Source: Panonychus citri (Eukaryota > Arthropoda > Arachnida > Trombidiformes > Tetranychidae). Taken from it: DNA of 64,000 nucleotides. Where the stretch lies: assembly GCF_014898815.1 (NCBI RefSeq), contig NW_026515482.1, forward strand, positions 2,170,001 through 2,234,000. Direction: 5' to 3'. The translations under genes and the position numbers were made by a program. Under the pieces are notes generated by a model, which saw only the letters and a list, made by a program, of their open reading frames with translations, did no database searches and was not told where the DNA came from. Below are positions 21,610-34,606 of the stretch, in pieces (the first letter of the stretch is position 1; the number at the start of each line of letters is the position of its first letter).

Positions 21610-24600
21610 ATCTTAGCCCATTTCTTTTTTTTTTTTCGCTCTCATCATCTCAACTTAACCATCATAACCTTATCTTCAAAACCTACCTTATCACATCTCA
21701 TAACGGAGAGAGGAGGAGGATCAACAAATCCACAAACAATTAAATATACAACATTCAGATACACAAATTCACACGGAGAAAATGATTTCAATGGCAACCC
21801 GTTTCTTTTTTTTTCGTATACCCCAACAAAAAGATAAATAGAATTGGAATCATCGATCGCAAATCTGTTTCTCACCTTTAATCAACAAAAATAATAGTTA
21901 CCTCTTGGTAAAATTGCAACGTAAATTACTACATACGTCTCGCCTAATTCAAATTATGGCATTATAACGATGATTAGTTAATTGCTCTTCTATTCAATCT
22001 CCATGGATCTTAAGCTGCTTCTCTAACTCTCTATTCCACCTTTTTCCTGCTCCTAAAAGACTTTCTCATTTTTTTTTCTTTTTCTTTTCTGCTTGATTAT
22101 CGAGTTGAATACACAGCTGATTACCCTTTAACTCTCCTTTCACTGTTTAATATGAATCTTAAATCAAATCTTGAAATTCATCTTCACACAAACAAAACTA
22201 ATTGCTTGTAATAATAATAATAATTGTAACACAAACTACAGCCCAAAATACCCTCACATTCAAGCTTTACTTACATGATTATATTTCCTTTTCCCTCCTT
22301 CTCCTTTTTAAATCCGAAGTAACAAATTATTCATCTTCATCTTTGCAACAACCAACAAAAACCTTTAAATGTTAAATATTGTCACCGACGATGAATTTAA
22401 TTCTGTAATCACAGTTAATAAAACAAATTATAAAGATGATTCATTTTCTAATAACTTTTTTCTTTTCAGCTCCAATTCAAACCTCTAGGATATTCATTCT
22501 GATTTCCAATCGTGCTAAATAGAAAATTCAAACTCATTAATCAAAAATCTCTCCGGAAGAAAATCAAACAATCGACCAGTTGAAAAATTCAATTGAAAAC
22601 AATTAGTTAATTGAAGATAAAAACAAAAACTAATTTTCGAATGTTACATTTTCGCTCCACTAGATGTCACCAGTTTCCTTTTCGTTGATTGGATGAAAAA
22701 TTTTTAAAAAAGAAAACAAAAAAGTGATTTTTTCTTTAATCAATTTTAATTAGAATAATTAATTGATTGTTTTTTTTCTGTTTAATCGATTATCGAATCT
22801 TTTGTTTTCTCTTCTTATTAACTAATTGTTCTCTTATCTTGCTAACATCAGTGAAAGTGTCAAACTGATGACATTGGATTTTAATCTTTTCGTTATTTTC
22901 TGGTGAATTACAATTTAACCCAAACGACTTTGATTGTTACAATTTAGCTGTTTGTTTACTTTGCTCTTCACTTTTTATTATTATTTTTATCTCTCTCCCT
23001 CTCTTATATTTTTACACTATTTGCTTTGTTCCGATGATAATAGAAATGTTGTTATCGTATTAATTGAAAACGATAGTCAACAATATGATGATTGATCTGA
23101 TTACATGGACACAAACACTAATTACAAACTTTGGACCAGTTAATTTAACACTTTAATATATATTGAAGGATTGATTGATTATATTTACCAATAACCAAAA
23201 TGCCAATAAAGAGCTGATACTAGGATAGTGTTACTGTTATTATCCAAGTTAATATCATGGATCTACATGGAAAAGACAAATACAATAAATCAGCATCTGA
23301 ATCAATATACCGAATACAAGGAAATATCTCCTTTTAACCTTCCCTTTGATTAATCATTCATCATAACCTATTCTCTCTCTCTCTCTCTCTCTCTCTCCAC
23401 CACCTTAATCTCCATTGTTACACATTAACAATGATGAAAAGTTTCCATAGGTAAGTAGTAAAACCTTAATGAAATCTATTTTTTGTTGATTATCTCTTTT
23501 ATCACCATCATCATACATTATAAATTGATTGATATCAGATTCATCCCAAAATTGATCATCATTGATAATAGAAACCTTTTTTTACTCTCTCATTTTTCAA
23601 CAGGATAACTTTGCTGAAAGAAGATAAAGAAAACAAGCTTATATATATGGAGTAAGAAGATCAAGAATGATGATGATGATGATGATCACCAATCAACAAT
23701 GAAAAAAGAGAACAAATCAACCCTGAAAAGATGAAGAAAGAGTTTACATGAAAGAATAATCAACAATCAACGACAGAGAGAAACCAAATGATTTGCTAAT
23801 ATTTACTGATTAGAATGAAACTTTTTACTGCTTCAATCGACAATAAATAACCATGGAAATGGAGGGAAAAAAAGAAGATCTAAAATTAGCGCTAAACGAA
23901 CCATAATTTGGATCTCAATTGATTAATCCAACAGAATCAATCTAATCAAGTTAACCAAATACACAATGATCATGATCACGTCGAAAAGTATGAAATATCC
24001 AAAGGGTCGAGTAAAAAATGAACGAGAAAAAGCAAAATTGTCAACACAACAAGAAATTCTTATCCATTTTTTTTTCTTCTTCTTCTCTTTTTCTATTAGG
24101 ATCTGATGTCTCTATTTTATCCCATTATCGTGATATTATCGTTTCACTCTCACTCTATTATTATCATCCTCATCTCTACCCCCGTCATGATGATCCTGAA
24201 TGTTTACTCAACAATTGTATCTCCACCATAGGGTTTGGACTTACACGAAAAAAGCAATGTTTATATAGATGATGAGGAAAACAAAGTTACACTTACATTA
24301 TATTCACTCTTGTTGAAGTTTTCCCTGTTTCTTTATCATGTCAAACTATTACAACGATTGTGAAAGCATAAAGAATGGACTAAATCAACAGACACCAATC
24401 ATCATATTCACACTCTCGGTATAATCATGATGATAATCATGATGATGACCATCACCACTAATCATCATGATCCACCTAAATCATTGCTATTCACAAAGAT
24501 AATAACTTTGTAACCTTTTTTTTACACCAAATGATAATAATACAAACATAATATTGTCATTAAGTTTGTTATCATATTCATACTAATTTATTTACTCAAT

Positions 24601-26200
24601 GATAACAACTTATTGTTAGATTCATTCAATTGTATTTGGATCATATTTTTTTTTTACTATTAACTCTCTACCTTGTTAATAATGTTTCTCATTCAATTTT
24701 AATGAATTGATCAGTAACAAGGATATTATCACTTTAATCGTCTAATTGTTTGCTAATTGTAAACATTACGGTCGTTAATTATCAACTACCAATCTATTTA
24801 TAGCCTAATTGTTGTTGTACATTTGAATTGAGTCAAAAAAATTGTTATTAATTTTACTAATTTTCAATTTACCATAGTGATTAGTTGTAATTACTTTTGG
24901 TTGATTAATCAAAGGTATTCATTTTGATCATCAAGGAAAATTAACCTTCCGATTAGTTTAATTTAGATTATCATTGATCTTAATCATGGGTTTATTTTAA
25001 TTGTTGGAAAGTTGAAACAATTAAATCAATGTAATGAATTACATTGAAAATAATTCCATCAGTTAATTGATTTGCTTGTATTAAGGATTATGACCGATAA
25101 TTGAACATCATTATTAACTTAATTGTACTGATTATTATATTACAATTAACTGATTTCTCTGTATTACAATTAAATCTCTGGAAACTACTGAAACCTTTTT
25201 GTTTTCATAGGAAAACAAATTGATTAAATTGAACGATTAACTAAATCAAATGATAGTAAAAACTAATTAACAAAACAGTTTGATTGTTGTTTTGTTGATA
25301 ATCAATTTTAATCATGAGACACAAATTAAATTGCTCAATAATTAAACATTGACATTGACAAGGGAGGTCCTGAATTATTGTCCTTGATAATTGCGTTAAC
25401 TATTTGTGAAACAATTAAATTAATTATCAACAATTGTAAATGAAAACTATCCCATAGACAAATAGAAACACATGATTGTGATAAAAGAAAACAATTAATA
25501 ATCATAACGAAGATTAATTGGTGAAGATGAACAATCAAAATGCAAAATTAAAACACACAGAGAGAAAGTTAATTCTAACAATTAATTGTTATTCGATAAG
25601 ATTATAATTGTAACTGATTAAATCAACAATTGAAAACTATTCTGGTTAAATTGGGTCACAATCATGATTAATAATCAAGAGAAATTTTTTTTTTGGTAGT
25701 AGCAATTAACTAATTGTTGATGATTTAGTTTAACCCGGAAAATTGAATGAAAGGTATTTCACCAACGATCAACTGATTAAACTTTGCATGGGAAAGTTGA
25801 TTATTAATTATTAATGATAATCAACAATGAACAATTAATTAATCGCTATGAGAAAAAAATAAATCATCTTTTCCGGGTTTTGTTTCTTAATAACAATTAG
25901 TTTTAAGTACAAATATTTGTGTGATTAGAAAATTAAATCGTAGTTATAAATTTCCAAGTTATTATTTGATTGTATCAACAATCAATAATTAATTGAAGGT
26001 CAAGATTAAGTTAATTGTGATCAACACTTACATTTACTGGGAATACACAATTTTCATTGTAACGCCTTTTTAATGATAACGATAATTAATAAAAGACAAA
26101 CAAATAAATCAACAATTACCAATTGTAATTTAAACTGTCACCTCAATCAGTTATTTCAATGAGCAATTAACAAGTTAATTGTTGTTTAATTTCATCTAAT
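21610..26200. other. Gene-poor AT-rich spacer
   Basis: 3' flank of l(3)mbt followed by ~4.5 kb without a recognisable gene. It holds a CT run (about 23,370-23,397), a GATGATG run near 23,669-23,685 and many TTAATTG/CAATTAA repeats of the general AT-rich background. The longest frame (24,018-24,272) shows no domain. Confidence 0.6.
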
Positions 26201-26207
26201 TATAAAA
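26201..26207 (+). promoter_or_regulatory. TATA box of first GH32 gene
   Basis: TATAAAA lies 79 bp before the ATG at 26,280, which suits a start site near 26,231 with a ~50-bp leader. It is the only clear TATA box of this form close to a gene start that I saw. Confidence 0.5.
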
Positions 26208-26279
26208 GTAAATCAATTGTCAACTTGATCCTCTTTTCTGTTAATACATTTACATAAAGTTTTTTTTTCAATTCTAATC

Positions 26280-28011
26280 ATGAATTTATTGTTAATTTTG
26301 AGCCTTTTATCGTTGACCTTTGTTCAAAGTTGCTTGACCAAGTCAATTGCAGTTGAAAAAGAGATAACCTATGACCTGGACATTTTGTACCGCGAAAAAT
26401 GGAGGCCACAATATCATTATTCACCGCCGACCGGTTGGCTTAACGATCCCAATGGTTGTATTTACAAGGATGGTAAATATCATTTATTTTTCCAATACAG
26501 TCCAGGAACTTTGAACGCCAAGTCCATGCACTGGGGTCACGCAGTGTCCGAGGACTTGTTACACTGGGACAGTTTACCAGTGGCCGTTTTTCCCGACATT
26601 GACGGAGCCGCTTTCTCTGGTAGTGCCATTATTGACTCTACAAACGCGACTGGACTACAGGTAAGAACGGAGGAACTAGTGATCAGATTAGATGAGATTT
26701 GATGAAGTTCTAAGTAACTTGAATGATTTGAAAATTTTTGTTTTCGATTTTCGATTTTGTGATTTTTCTTTTTGAACTTTTTTCTATTCTTTTTTTCTGT
26801 TGTTCTTTGTAGAAAGAGGGTGATGGCGATTTAATGGTGATAATATTCACACGAGGAACTCCTTCTTATTCAATTCCTCAGCGACAGTTTTTGGCCTACT
26901 CATCGGATGACATTCATTTCCAAGTCTATGAACATAATCCTATTCTTGTCGATCTCGCTGAGGTTCATTATCGTGACCCACAGATGATTGTTTATGACGA
27001 TCATTGGATAATGTCATTGGCTGTTGGTAATTACTCAAATTTTACAATTCAACTGATTTAATTCACTGGAATTTAATGAGTCGCTTTGGAGGTGATCCTA
27101 TGGAGGGATCGCACGCTGGTGTCTGGGAATGTCCAGCACTTATGCGCTATTATATCGATGGTATGGAACTTTGGATTCTATTGATTAGTATTAACCCCGG
27201 TGGACCAAATGGTGGATCAGCTACTCAATATTTCATTGGTACTTTCGATGGGAAAAAGTTTGTCAATCGATATCCTCCTGAACGAGTTCTTTGGATGGAC
27301 TGGGGTCCCGATAATTATGCTGCCGCTTTATTTGCAAATTCCCCTCGTTCCAAACCAACGATCATCTCATGGATGAACAATTGGGTCTATGGTCAAGAGC
27401 AAACAACCACACCCTGGAGAGGACAAACAAGTATCCCTCGAACCATTGATATCGTTAAAGTTGGTGAAGATGATTACCAAGCGACAACTTTCCCGATCGA
27501 GGAAACATTTACCCTTCACGATTCAGTTTTACACCAAAGTGAACCGGATAAAAGTTCATTGGAAATTCCCTTCAACTCTGAGCATTTTCACCTTGAAGCT
27601 AAAATCAGTTCAAATTCATCAAGTTTCACTGGACTTGTGATGAAATTATCAAATGAAAATACTAATGAATGGGTAACCATGAGTATCAAAGGTCAAGACA
27701 TTGAAATTAATCGAAGTGTTTCCGGTGTTATCGCTAACGAAGCATTCGCTAAAATTATCATAGGATCTCGAGTTCTTTCCTCACCCGAAATGACAGTTGA
27801 CCTTTTCTTTGATTCATCGGCAGTTGAACTTTTCCTCGACAAAGGATTGACCGATCTTTCCTACTTAGTCTTCCCTAATCAACCTTATGACCTCTTCTCA
27901 TTTGAATGTACCGATTGTACCGTTAAATCAGTAACAATTTACCAAATGAAATCAGTTTGGAATCAACCATCACCTCCACCACCACCAACAACAACAACTT
28001 CATCACTCTAA
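26280..28011 (+). CDS. GH32 beta-fructosidase (levanase/invertase-like), copy A, frameshifted
   Basis: Exon 1 (26280-26660, donor GTAAGA) and exon 2 (26813-28011, acceptor TTTGTAG) encode a secreted GH32 enzyme. Residues 1-21 form a signal peptide (MNLLLILSLLSLTFVQSCLT). GH32 motifs: WLNDPNG at 53-59 with the nucleophile Asp56, YRDP with Asp182, and WECPAL with the acid/base Glu. A beta-sandwich C-terminal domain and a proline/threonine tail follow. GH32 hydrolyses beta-fructosides such as sucrose, levan or inulin. The frame breaks in a T run at 27,040-27,043: one extra T would restore the downstream frame; as it stands a TAA follows at 27,059. This is either a real inactivating deletion or an assembly error. 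Poly(A) signal AATAAA is at 28,084-28,089. Spider mites are known to carry laterally acquired bacterial-type GH32 genes. Confidence 0.9.
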
Positions 28012-29594
28012 TTGTGTACAATTTATAATCAATTTCATCACTACTTACTAATTAACTCTGTAAAATTAACATAAAGAATTGAAAATAAACAAAATTCACC
28101 AAAAAAAACTCGAGCCTCATAATAATTACAATTCAATAAAATCGGAAGACCTTAATTACAACTTAAATCTTGTAAATAAAGTAACAGTTAATTGTAATTA
28201 ACTTTCATCTGTTTTAACAACCAGGCTGAACTTGATTCTTAATGTTTACAATCGTATTACTTTATCAAAGTTAATTGTATTTAAATCAATCATTTTGACA
28301 AGATGATGATTAGTGTTGATTGTCAAAGTTTTGATTGTTAATTGTTTCATCACATGGTAAATAAATCAAATTTTGGGAAATACCTTAACTACTGATTAGT
28401 TTAATTAATTGGTTGTGACAAAAAAATATTATTGATCAATTAATAATCAATCATCTTGTGATCATTACAATTTAATTAATTTACTTTGTTTTTTTTCCTG
28501 GTTGATAATTGTAATCAAATCCATAAAAATGATTTATCATTAATCAATGATTAACAAATGACCGGATAATAATTAACTTTAACCCAAGTTCCCAATCAAA
28601 TTGAGGATAAGGTAAAACAATTAGCGTTTCAATTAACAATCAATTAATCTAATTGTATACAGATAATACTCACAATCAATAATTGAAACATCATAAGACA
28701 TATTTGATTATCATTAACACACACACACAATTAGTTTTAACTGATTGTGATTAAGTTAATCAATGAGCTTACATAATTGAATAAGCAGATTCAAACAATT
28801 TCAACAATCAAATGATGATTAAATTGATAAAATTATCAAATTAATTAAAGCAAACCCTAGACAATTAAAACATTGATCAAATCTAATTGTGATATAATCA
28901 AGTTGAATTGAATTTTTATCCCAACATCAAATCAATAGAATCAATCAAATAAAGTAAAAATTAACCACAATTAAACTGATTAACAATTAGAATCAGATTA
29001 AATTGTTCCTTCCGCATTTGGTGAATATCGTAAAAAAAAATTAACCACAACAATTAACCATAATAATAATAATACACAGGTAATATATTATTACTCATAT
29101 GATAAGTTATCAATGTCATAAAGTCTGACAATTTAACTCCACCTATTTAATTACCTGTTGATTAAAGTGGGTGGGGTGGTGGTGTTTACATGGTGGAAGT
29201 GGGTTTTCATGATGAGACTCACCAATCAAATGAATCAACTGAATTCATATATAAGTAAGTATCATAAAAGAAACAGGTAACTCACTCACCTGAATATATG
29301 GTTGATATGAAAGTTTTATGATTACAATTAGTTAATTACTACTGATAAATAAATAAACGATAATAGTTTTGTTTTTATAACATTGTTATGAATGAAAAAA
29401 TAAAACCAAATTAATTTAATTGAAAAGGAAAACCAAACAAGACAATTAAAACTTATTTCCAACATCTTAACAATTTATGATTAATGTTTTGTTTTTGTAA
29501 CAATTAACTTAACCAAGTTTACACTTTGATTTACAACCACGAGAGGGAAAAGCATCCAACTGATTGTCTTTATAATTATTCACCTTTAATTACC
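28012..29594. other. Spacer between the two GH32 genes
   Basis: AT-rich, dominated by AATTAA/TTAATTG words, with a short AC run near 28,720. It contains the 3' end of copy A and the 5' region of copy B. A TATATAAG at about 29,250 is a possible but distant TATA element. No gene is seen. Confidence 0.55.
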
Positions 29595-32264
29595 ATGAAA
29601 TTAACATGTAATAATTTCATTTCTTCATCATCATCATTGATATCGACATCAAAATTATCCATTCACAATTTAGTTAATCTAATCAGCGTGTTGATTGTTT
29701 TAATTTCACTGGAAATCAATTCAATCATGTCAATGGATCCTCTTGTTGTCGATGGTATTACAATTGATAAGGATACCCTGTATAAGGAAAAATGGAGGCC
29801 ACAGTTTCACTTTTCACCTCCAACCTCTTGGATAAATGATCCAAATGGATTGACCTACAAGGATGGTCAGTATCATTTGTTTTTCCAATACCATCCAGGG
29901 TCAGTTGTCTGGGGACCAATGCACTGGGGTCACGCAGTTTCAACTGACCTTTTACATTGGGACAATTTACCGATCGCCTTATATCCCAATAAGGACGGAA
30001 CAGTTTTCTCTGGAAGTGCAATCGTTGATTCAACTAATGTCACCGGACTTCAGGTAAGAAGATAAACAAAAATGACCAATAAGATTTTTTCCTCAATCAT
30101 GATCATTGTATCAATAACAATATCGATAAGTTATCATTTCATTTGATTCATTTGTCTCCAAGAAAGAGAGATAGAAACTGAATAACATTGTAATCAATGT
30201 ACTATCGCAACTTAATTCAATTGACAATAGTAAATTGGTTCCATTGATCAATTGACTGAATCATAATCGATTTTTTCATCTTCTCATCCAAGGTTATCTT
30301 CATCTTTATCTTCATCCTTTTTACCATATCTAATACATTAAGTTAATCCCAATTGGTAAACTTTTTGTTTCCTTTTTCAGTAAATTAACTTAACCCTTTC
30401 TCTTCAAATCTACTGATTAAGATTATTATGTTATCAATATATTAATTTCAATTAGGTTTCTCATGATAAACTCAACCTTTCATGAGATTTATTTATATTT
30501 TTCCTATTGAATTATTCAAAAGCAACAGATTAATAACATTCACTTAATTTGATTTAACTAAATCAACAATTTACTTTTTATTATTTTCCTTCCTGATAGT
30601 TAGATAAATTTTTATTATTCTTATACTCAGATTCATTAATCTATCCATATAATGATAATGATAAAGATGATGATGATGATGATACTATTGATTGATTGAT
30701 TAGCTGCAATAAATTTATGATAATTTACAACAATTTACAATTGAATTACTTTAAATTGGTTGATTGTTATTGAGTAAATATTGTAATCACCATCGTAACC
30801 ATCATTGACAATAGACAAGGTAAACAACCAACTGAATACATTCAATTTAACTATTACAAACAAATGAGATGACAACAATCAGTAAACAATCAAAGGTGAT
30901 AATCAGTTGTAATTGAATTTTACTCAATTCATCTCGTTCAAAGTAAATTGTTTACAATCAAATTGATTGATTTATTTGAGATCGTGACAACTTTCAAGTC
31001 TTAAGATAATCTATCAATTTATAGCCTTTCATTTGGTTGGAATTTAAGATTTTTTTTTTGTCTTCTTCTTATTCATGATAAACAGAAAGACGATAAATCT
31101 GATTTACTGATTGCGATATTCACCCGATATAATGAAACCTCACCAACGCCACAGACTCAGCATTTGGCTTATTCACCTGATGGATTAGTTTGGTCTTTAT
31201 ATGATAATAATCCGATTCTGATGGAACAGGGAAAACCTGATTTTCGTGATCCCTCAGTTTCCAGGTATGGAGATGATTTCATCTTAACCTTGGCCGCTGG
31301 AGATGAGGCTCGATTTTATAAATCACATAATCTGATCGATTGGGATTATCTAAGTTCATTTGGTTCCAAGCCACGTGAAGGATCACACGCTGGGGTCTGG
31401 GAGTGTCCAGCTCTTATTTCACTTGAGGCTAATGGTCAAAAGTTTTGGATCCTATTGATTAGTGTAAATCCCGGTGGACCCAATACTGGTTCGGCTACAC
31501 AATATTTCATTGGTACTTTTGATGGAACCAAATTTATCAATAAAAATCCATCTGATCGGATCCTCTGGATGGACTGGGGTCCAGATAATTATGCAGCCGC
31601 TTTGTATACAAATAGCCCGAGGGATAAGCCAACTCTAATCTCTTGGATGAACAATTGGGATTATGGTGCAAATGAGACAACCAAACCTTGGAGAGGACAA
31701 ATGACTTTACCTCGATCGGTTGATTTAATTGCAATCAATGGTAATGATTATCATTTATCAACCTTTCCAATTGATGAGATAATTAATTTACATTCATCGT
31801 TACTATACACATTTGATGGTGAACCTGAAACTGAATCATTGGCAATTCAACATACATCGGATACTTATCACCTTGAATCAAAATTTAAATTTAAATCATC
31901 ATCTTTTGGCTCAGTGGTAATTAAATTAACCAATCAAGCTAATGGTGAATATGTTAATATGAAATTGGATAATATGAGAATTGAAATTGATCGATCTCAA
32001 TCTGGATTAACTAATTTCTCGTCCGATTTTACAAAACTAATTCGAGGTTCTAGAATTTCATCTAATTCTGAACTTTCGGTTGACCTTTTCTTTGATGTTT
32101 CATCAGTGGAACTTTTTTTCGACAAAGGATTAACCTCATTTACTTATCTGGTTTATCCTAATCAACCTTACGATTTAATCTCAATTGAATGTACTGATTG
32201 TACAATATCATCAATTAACTTATACCAAATGAAATCTATTTGGGACAAGGTAACAACTTTGTGA
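29595..32264 (+). CDS. GH32 beta-fructosidase (levanase/invertase-like), copy B, intact
   Basis: Exon 1 (29595-30053, donor GTAAGA) and exon 2 (31086-32264, acceptor AAACAG) give 545 aa. I prefer the ATG at 29,595; an in-frame ATG-type start at 29,526 would add 23 polar residues before the hydrophobic leader (IHNLVNLISVLIVLISLEI), which acts as a signal peptide or anchor. Catalytic residues are all present: WINDPNG with Asp82, FRDP with Asp208, WECPAL with Glu259. The intron (1,032 bp) interrupts at the same codon boundary as in copy A (…TGLQ | K), so the intron predates the tandem duplication. The N-terminal leader is longer than in copy A. The likely role is extracellular hydrolysis of dietary sucrose or fructans in the gut. 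The family is certain; substrate is not readable from sequence. Confidence 0.93.
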
Positions 32265-34194
32265 TAATCTAAATTATCTCAAGGTAAATTTTCAGGAATC
32301 TCATGAAAAAATTCAACCATTCACAATCAACAAAGATGCAATCGCTTTTAATCAACACTAATCTAAATCCCTTTAATTGTTTCCCTCGCATGTAAACCTA
32401 AAAACAAACTAATTAACTGATTGTAACCTCTTTTTCAACCTTGAACCTGTAAAATAAGTGATCGGCTTTGGATTGATAATCTACTGAAAATTGAAAAGAA
32501 AAGAAAAGTTCAACCATGAAACTTATATAAATTCACTGAATTGATTTTCTCGTCTAAATTTTCATCAATTGTTACACTTTTTTTTTGTATTCTATTGATT
32601 AATAGTCCTAATTTGTTAATCAACTTATCGCAAATAGTTTAACAGTTTGATTGAAAAGCTCATTCATCATGTTCATGACAGTTTATATTCAGAATACTGG
32701 GATAAAGTAAATGACACAAATCAGCTGATCAAAATGATGACATTAGTTTTTTGTGGATCATCATCTTTGTAAATCCGATGGGTACAATTATATATCAATG
32801 ATGGAAGATGATGATGATGATGATAAAGATGATAAAATATATTAATAGTAAGAGGAAAGTGTTTCTCTTATGGAGGAAGAAAAAAAGATCATTAAATCAA
32901 AAACCTTTCCAAGCAACAGATTCATCATATTTCTCATCATCTTCAGCATCCTCATCCTTTCCCAATCGATTAGGAATAATAATAATGCTTAACGTTGATA
33001 ATGTCAGAACAAAAGAAGACGATGATGATAAAAAGGCTTAAAATGATATAATACATGAGGAAACTGATGAAAAGGAGAAGAAAAAAAAATTCGAATGCAA
33101 ATTGAACATTAGTATTATATTAATATCTTCATGATTCAAACTTTTCTCAGAACTTCATTATCTTCATGTTGCCATCCATTAGTTGACACATTTGAGAATC
33201 GACAAAGAAACAAAATGTCTTCCAATGTTTCAGCTTAAAGAAGATTATCAGCTTATCATGATAATAATAACATGGAGCTGAGTGAATAGTGATGAAAGTT
33301 CATTGGATAAGATTTTGTTTTCTTTTTGTCAGAAATAAAAAAAAAAGTTCTTATCCAATCAATCATTTTGTTCATCTGATTTATTTCACGATTTTTAACT
33401 AATTAGTCTCGATTCTGGTAACTAATAGTTTTAGCTAATTGTTGTTTAATTATGTTTTCAAAAGCTCAATTGCTTCATAATTTATAAAACTAATGAGTTT
33501 AGTGATGAAATTACTATTATTAGAATCATAATTTAACTCTCTCTCTCTCTCTCTCTCCGGTCATCTAAATGTGGTTTGTAAATGAAACTGGATTAGTAAT
33601 TAAGCTTTTATGAATTAATAACTATTGACATTTATTATTAATTGTAATCAATTTTAGTGATAATAATCATAGTAATTGAGTTAATTGTAATGATAATGAA
33701 CTTGTATTACAACAAATAACATGATAAGTTTTTCTGAGTTTTCAATTGACTTTTTGGTAATAATAGGAAGGAAAATGATAATAACGATATTGATTAATAA
33801 CATAATTAGATTGTGATTAAGGAAGTGGGTTGTGTGAGTTTGTGGTGAGTTTGGTGGGAGATTGAAAAATAAAAGGATAAGAGGGAGGGCGAAAAAAAAT
33901 GGAGACAAAATTGGACCAAAAAGTAGATTCAATCACCATGGAAGAAAACAAAAAGTTCTGGTTCCTTGGGTTCGTTTAATGTTCCAGTTTTTTGAGGTTT
34001 ACTTTGTAATCCTAAGGATTGTGTTAATGGTGATGATGGAAGAGATCAGGATGAAGATGTTGATGAAAAGGACACAATCGTTTATTGTTTTTTCCATCAT
34101 CATTCTGATCATCATCTATTCTTAGTCTCTCAGTTGGTGGTGGTCATTTAACTGGCATGGGTTCATGATGGATCTTTTTACTTTGGTTTCACTT
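32265..34194. other. Spacer between GH32 copy B and the GPCR
   Basis: AT-rich, with ATGATG runs near 32,800 and a CT run at ~33,538-33,556. Frames here are short and composed of repeats. It probably includes the 3' UTR of the receptor gene on the minus strand near 34,190. Confidence 0.55.
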
Positions 34195-34606
34195 TCATAT
34201 GACTTGAGATGCGATTGAATCACCGAGAGCCATTCGGACAGTATCTGAATCTGTATTGTAGGTCACTGAGGTTGGTGCTGCTGAGGTGGGTGTTGTTGGT
34301 GGTGAAGTTGCTGCGGTGGGAATAACTTTTCTTACTGTTGTTGTTGGTACTTGGTGATGAATAAGAGGCGTATCAATATGAAAATCAGTCTCACAAATCC
34401 CACTCTCCTTTATGGTGGTGGTGGTATTTGTAGTTGTATTTACAATGGTTTCTTGTGGTTTCATTGGTTTAATTAAACTAACGGTCACTTCTGAATCCAA
34501 TCTAGTTTCCATGGTTAATGGTCTATCATCAAATCCATCATCATCATAATCCTCATGGTGATTTTCATGATCATTATCACCATGATGGGGATAATTGAGG
34601 CCGGAC
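34195..34606 (-). other. Probable out-of-frame continuation of the receptor C-tail
   Basis: Immediately past an A run in the receptor gene (TTTT at 34,607-34,610 on the plus strand), another frame is open for 137 codons to the TGA at 34,195. It reads as an acidic/histidine stretch, then METRLDSEVTVSLIKP, a Thr/Pro-rich tail, and an end …LGDSIASQVI. One extra A would join it to the receptor. The frame annotated for the receptor instead ends in a meaningless Met/Ile run. So this is likely the true tail, lost by a one-base indel or assembly error. Confidence 0.55.

Noticed and set aside
29758..30033. Minus-strand 91-codon ORF inside GH32 copy B exon 1
   Set aside because: Antisense shadow of the GH32 coding sequence.
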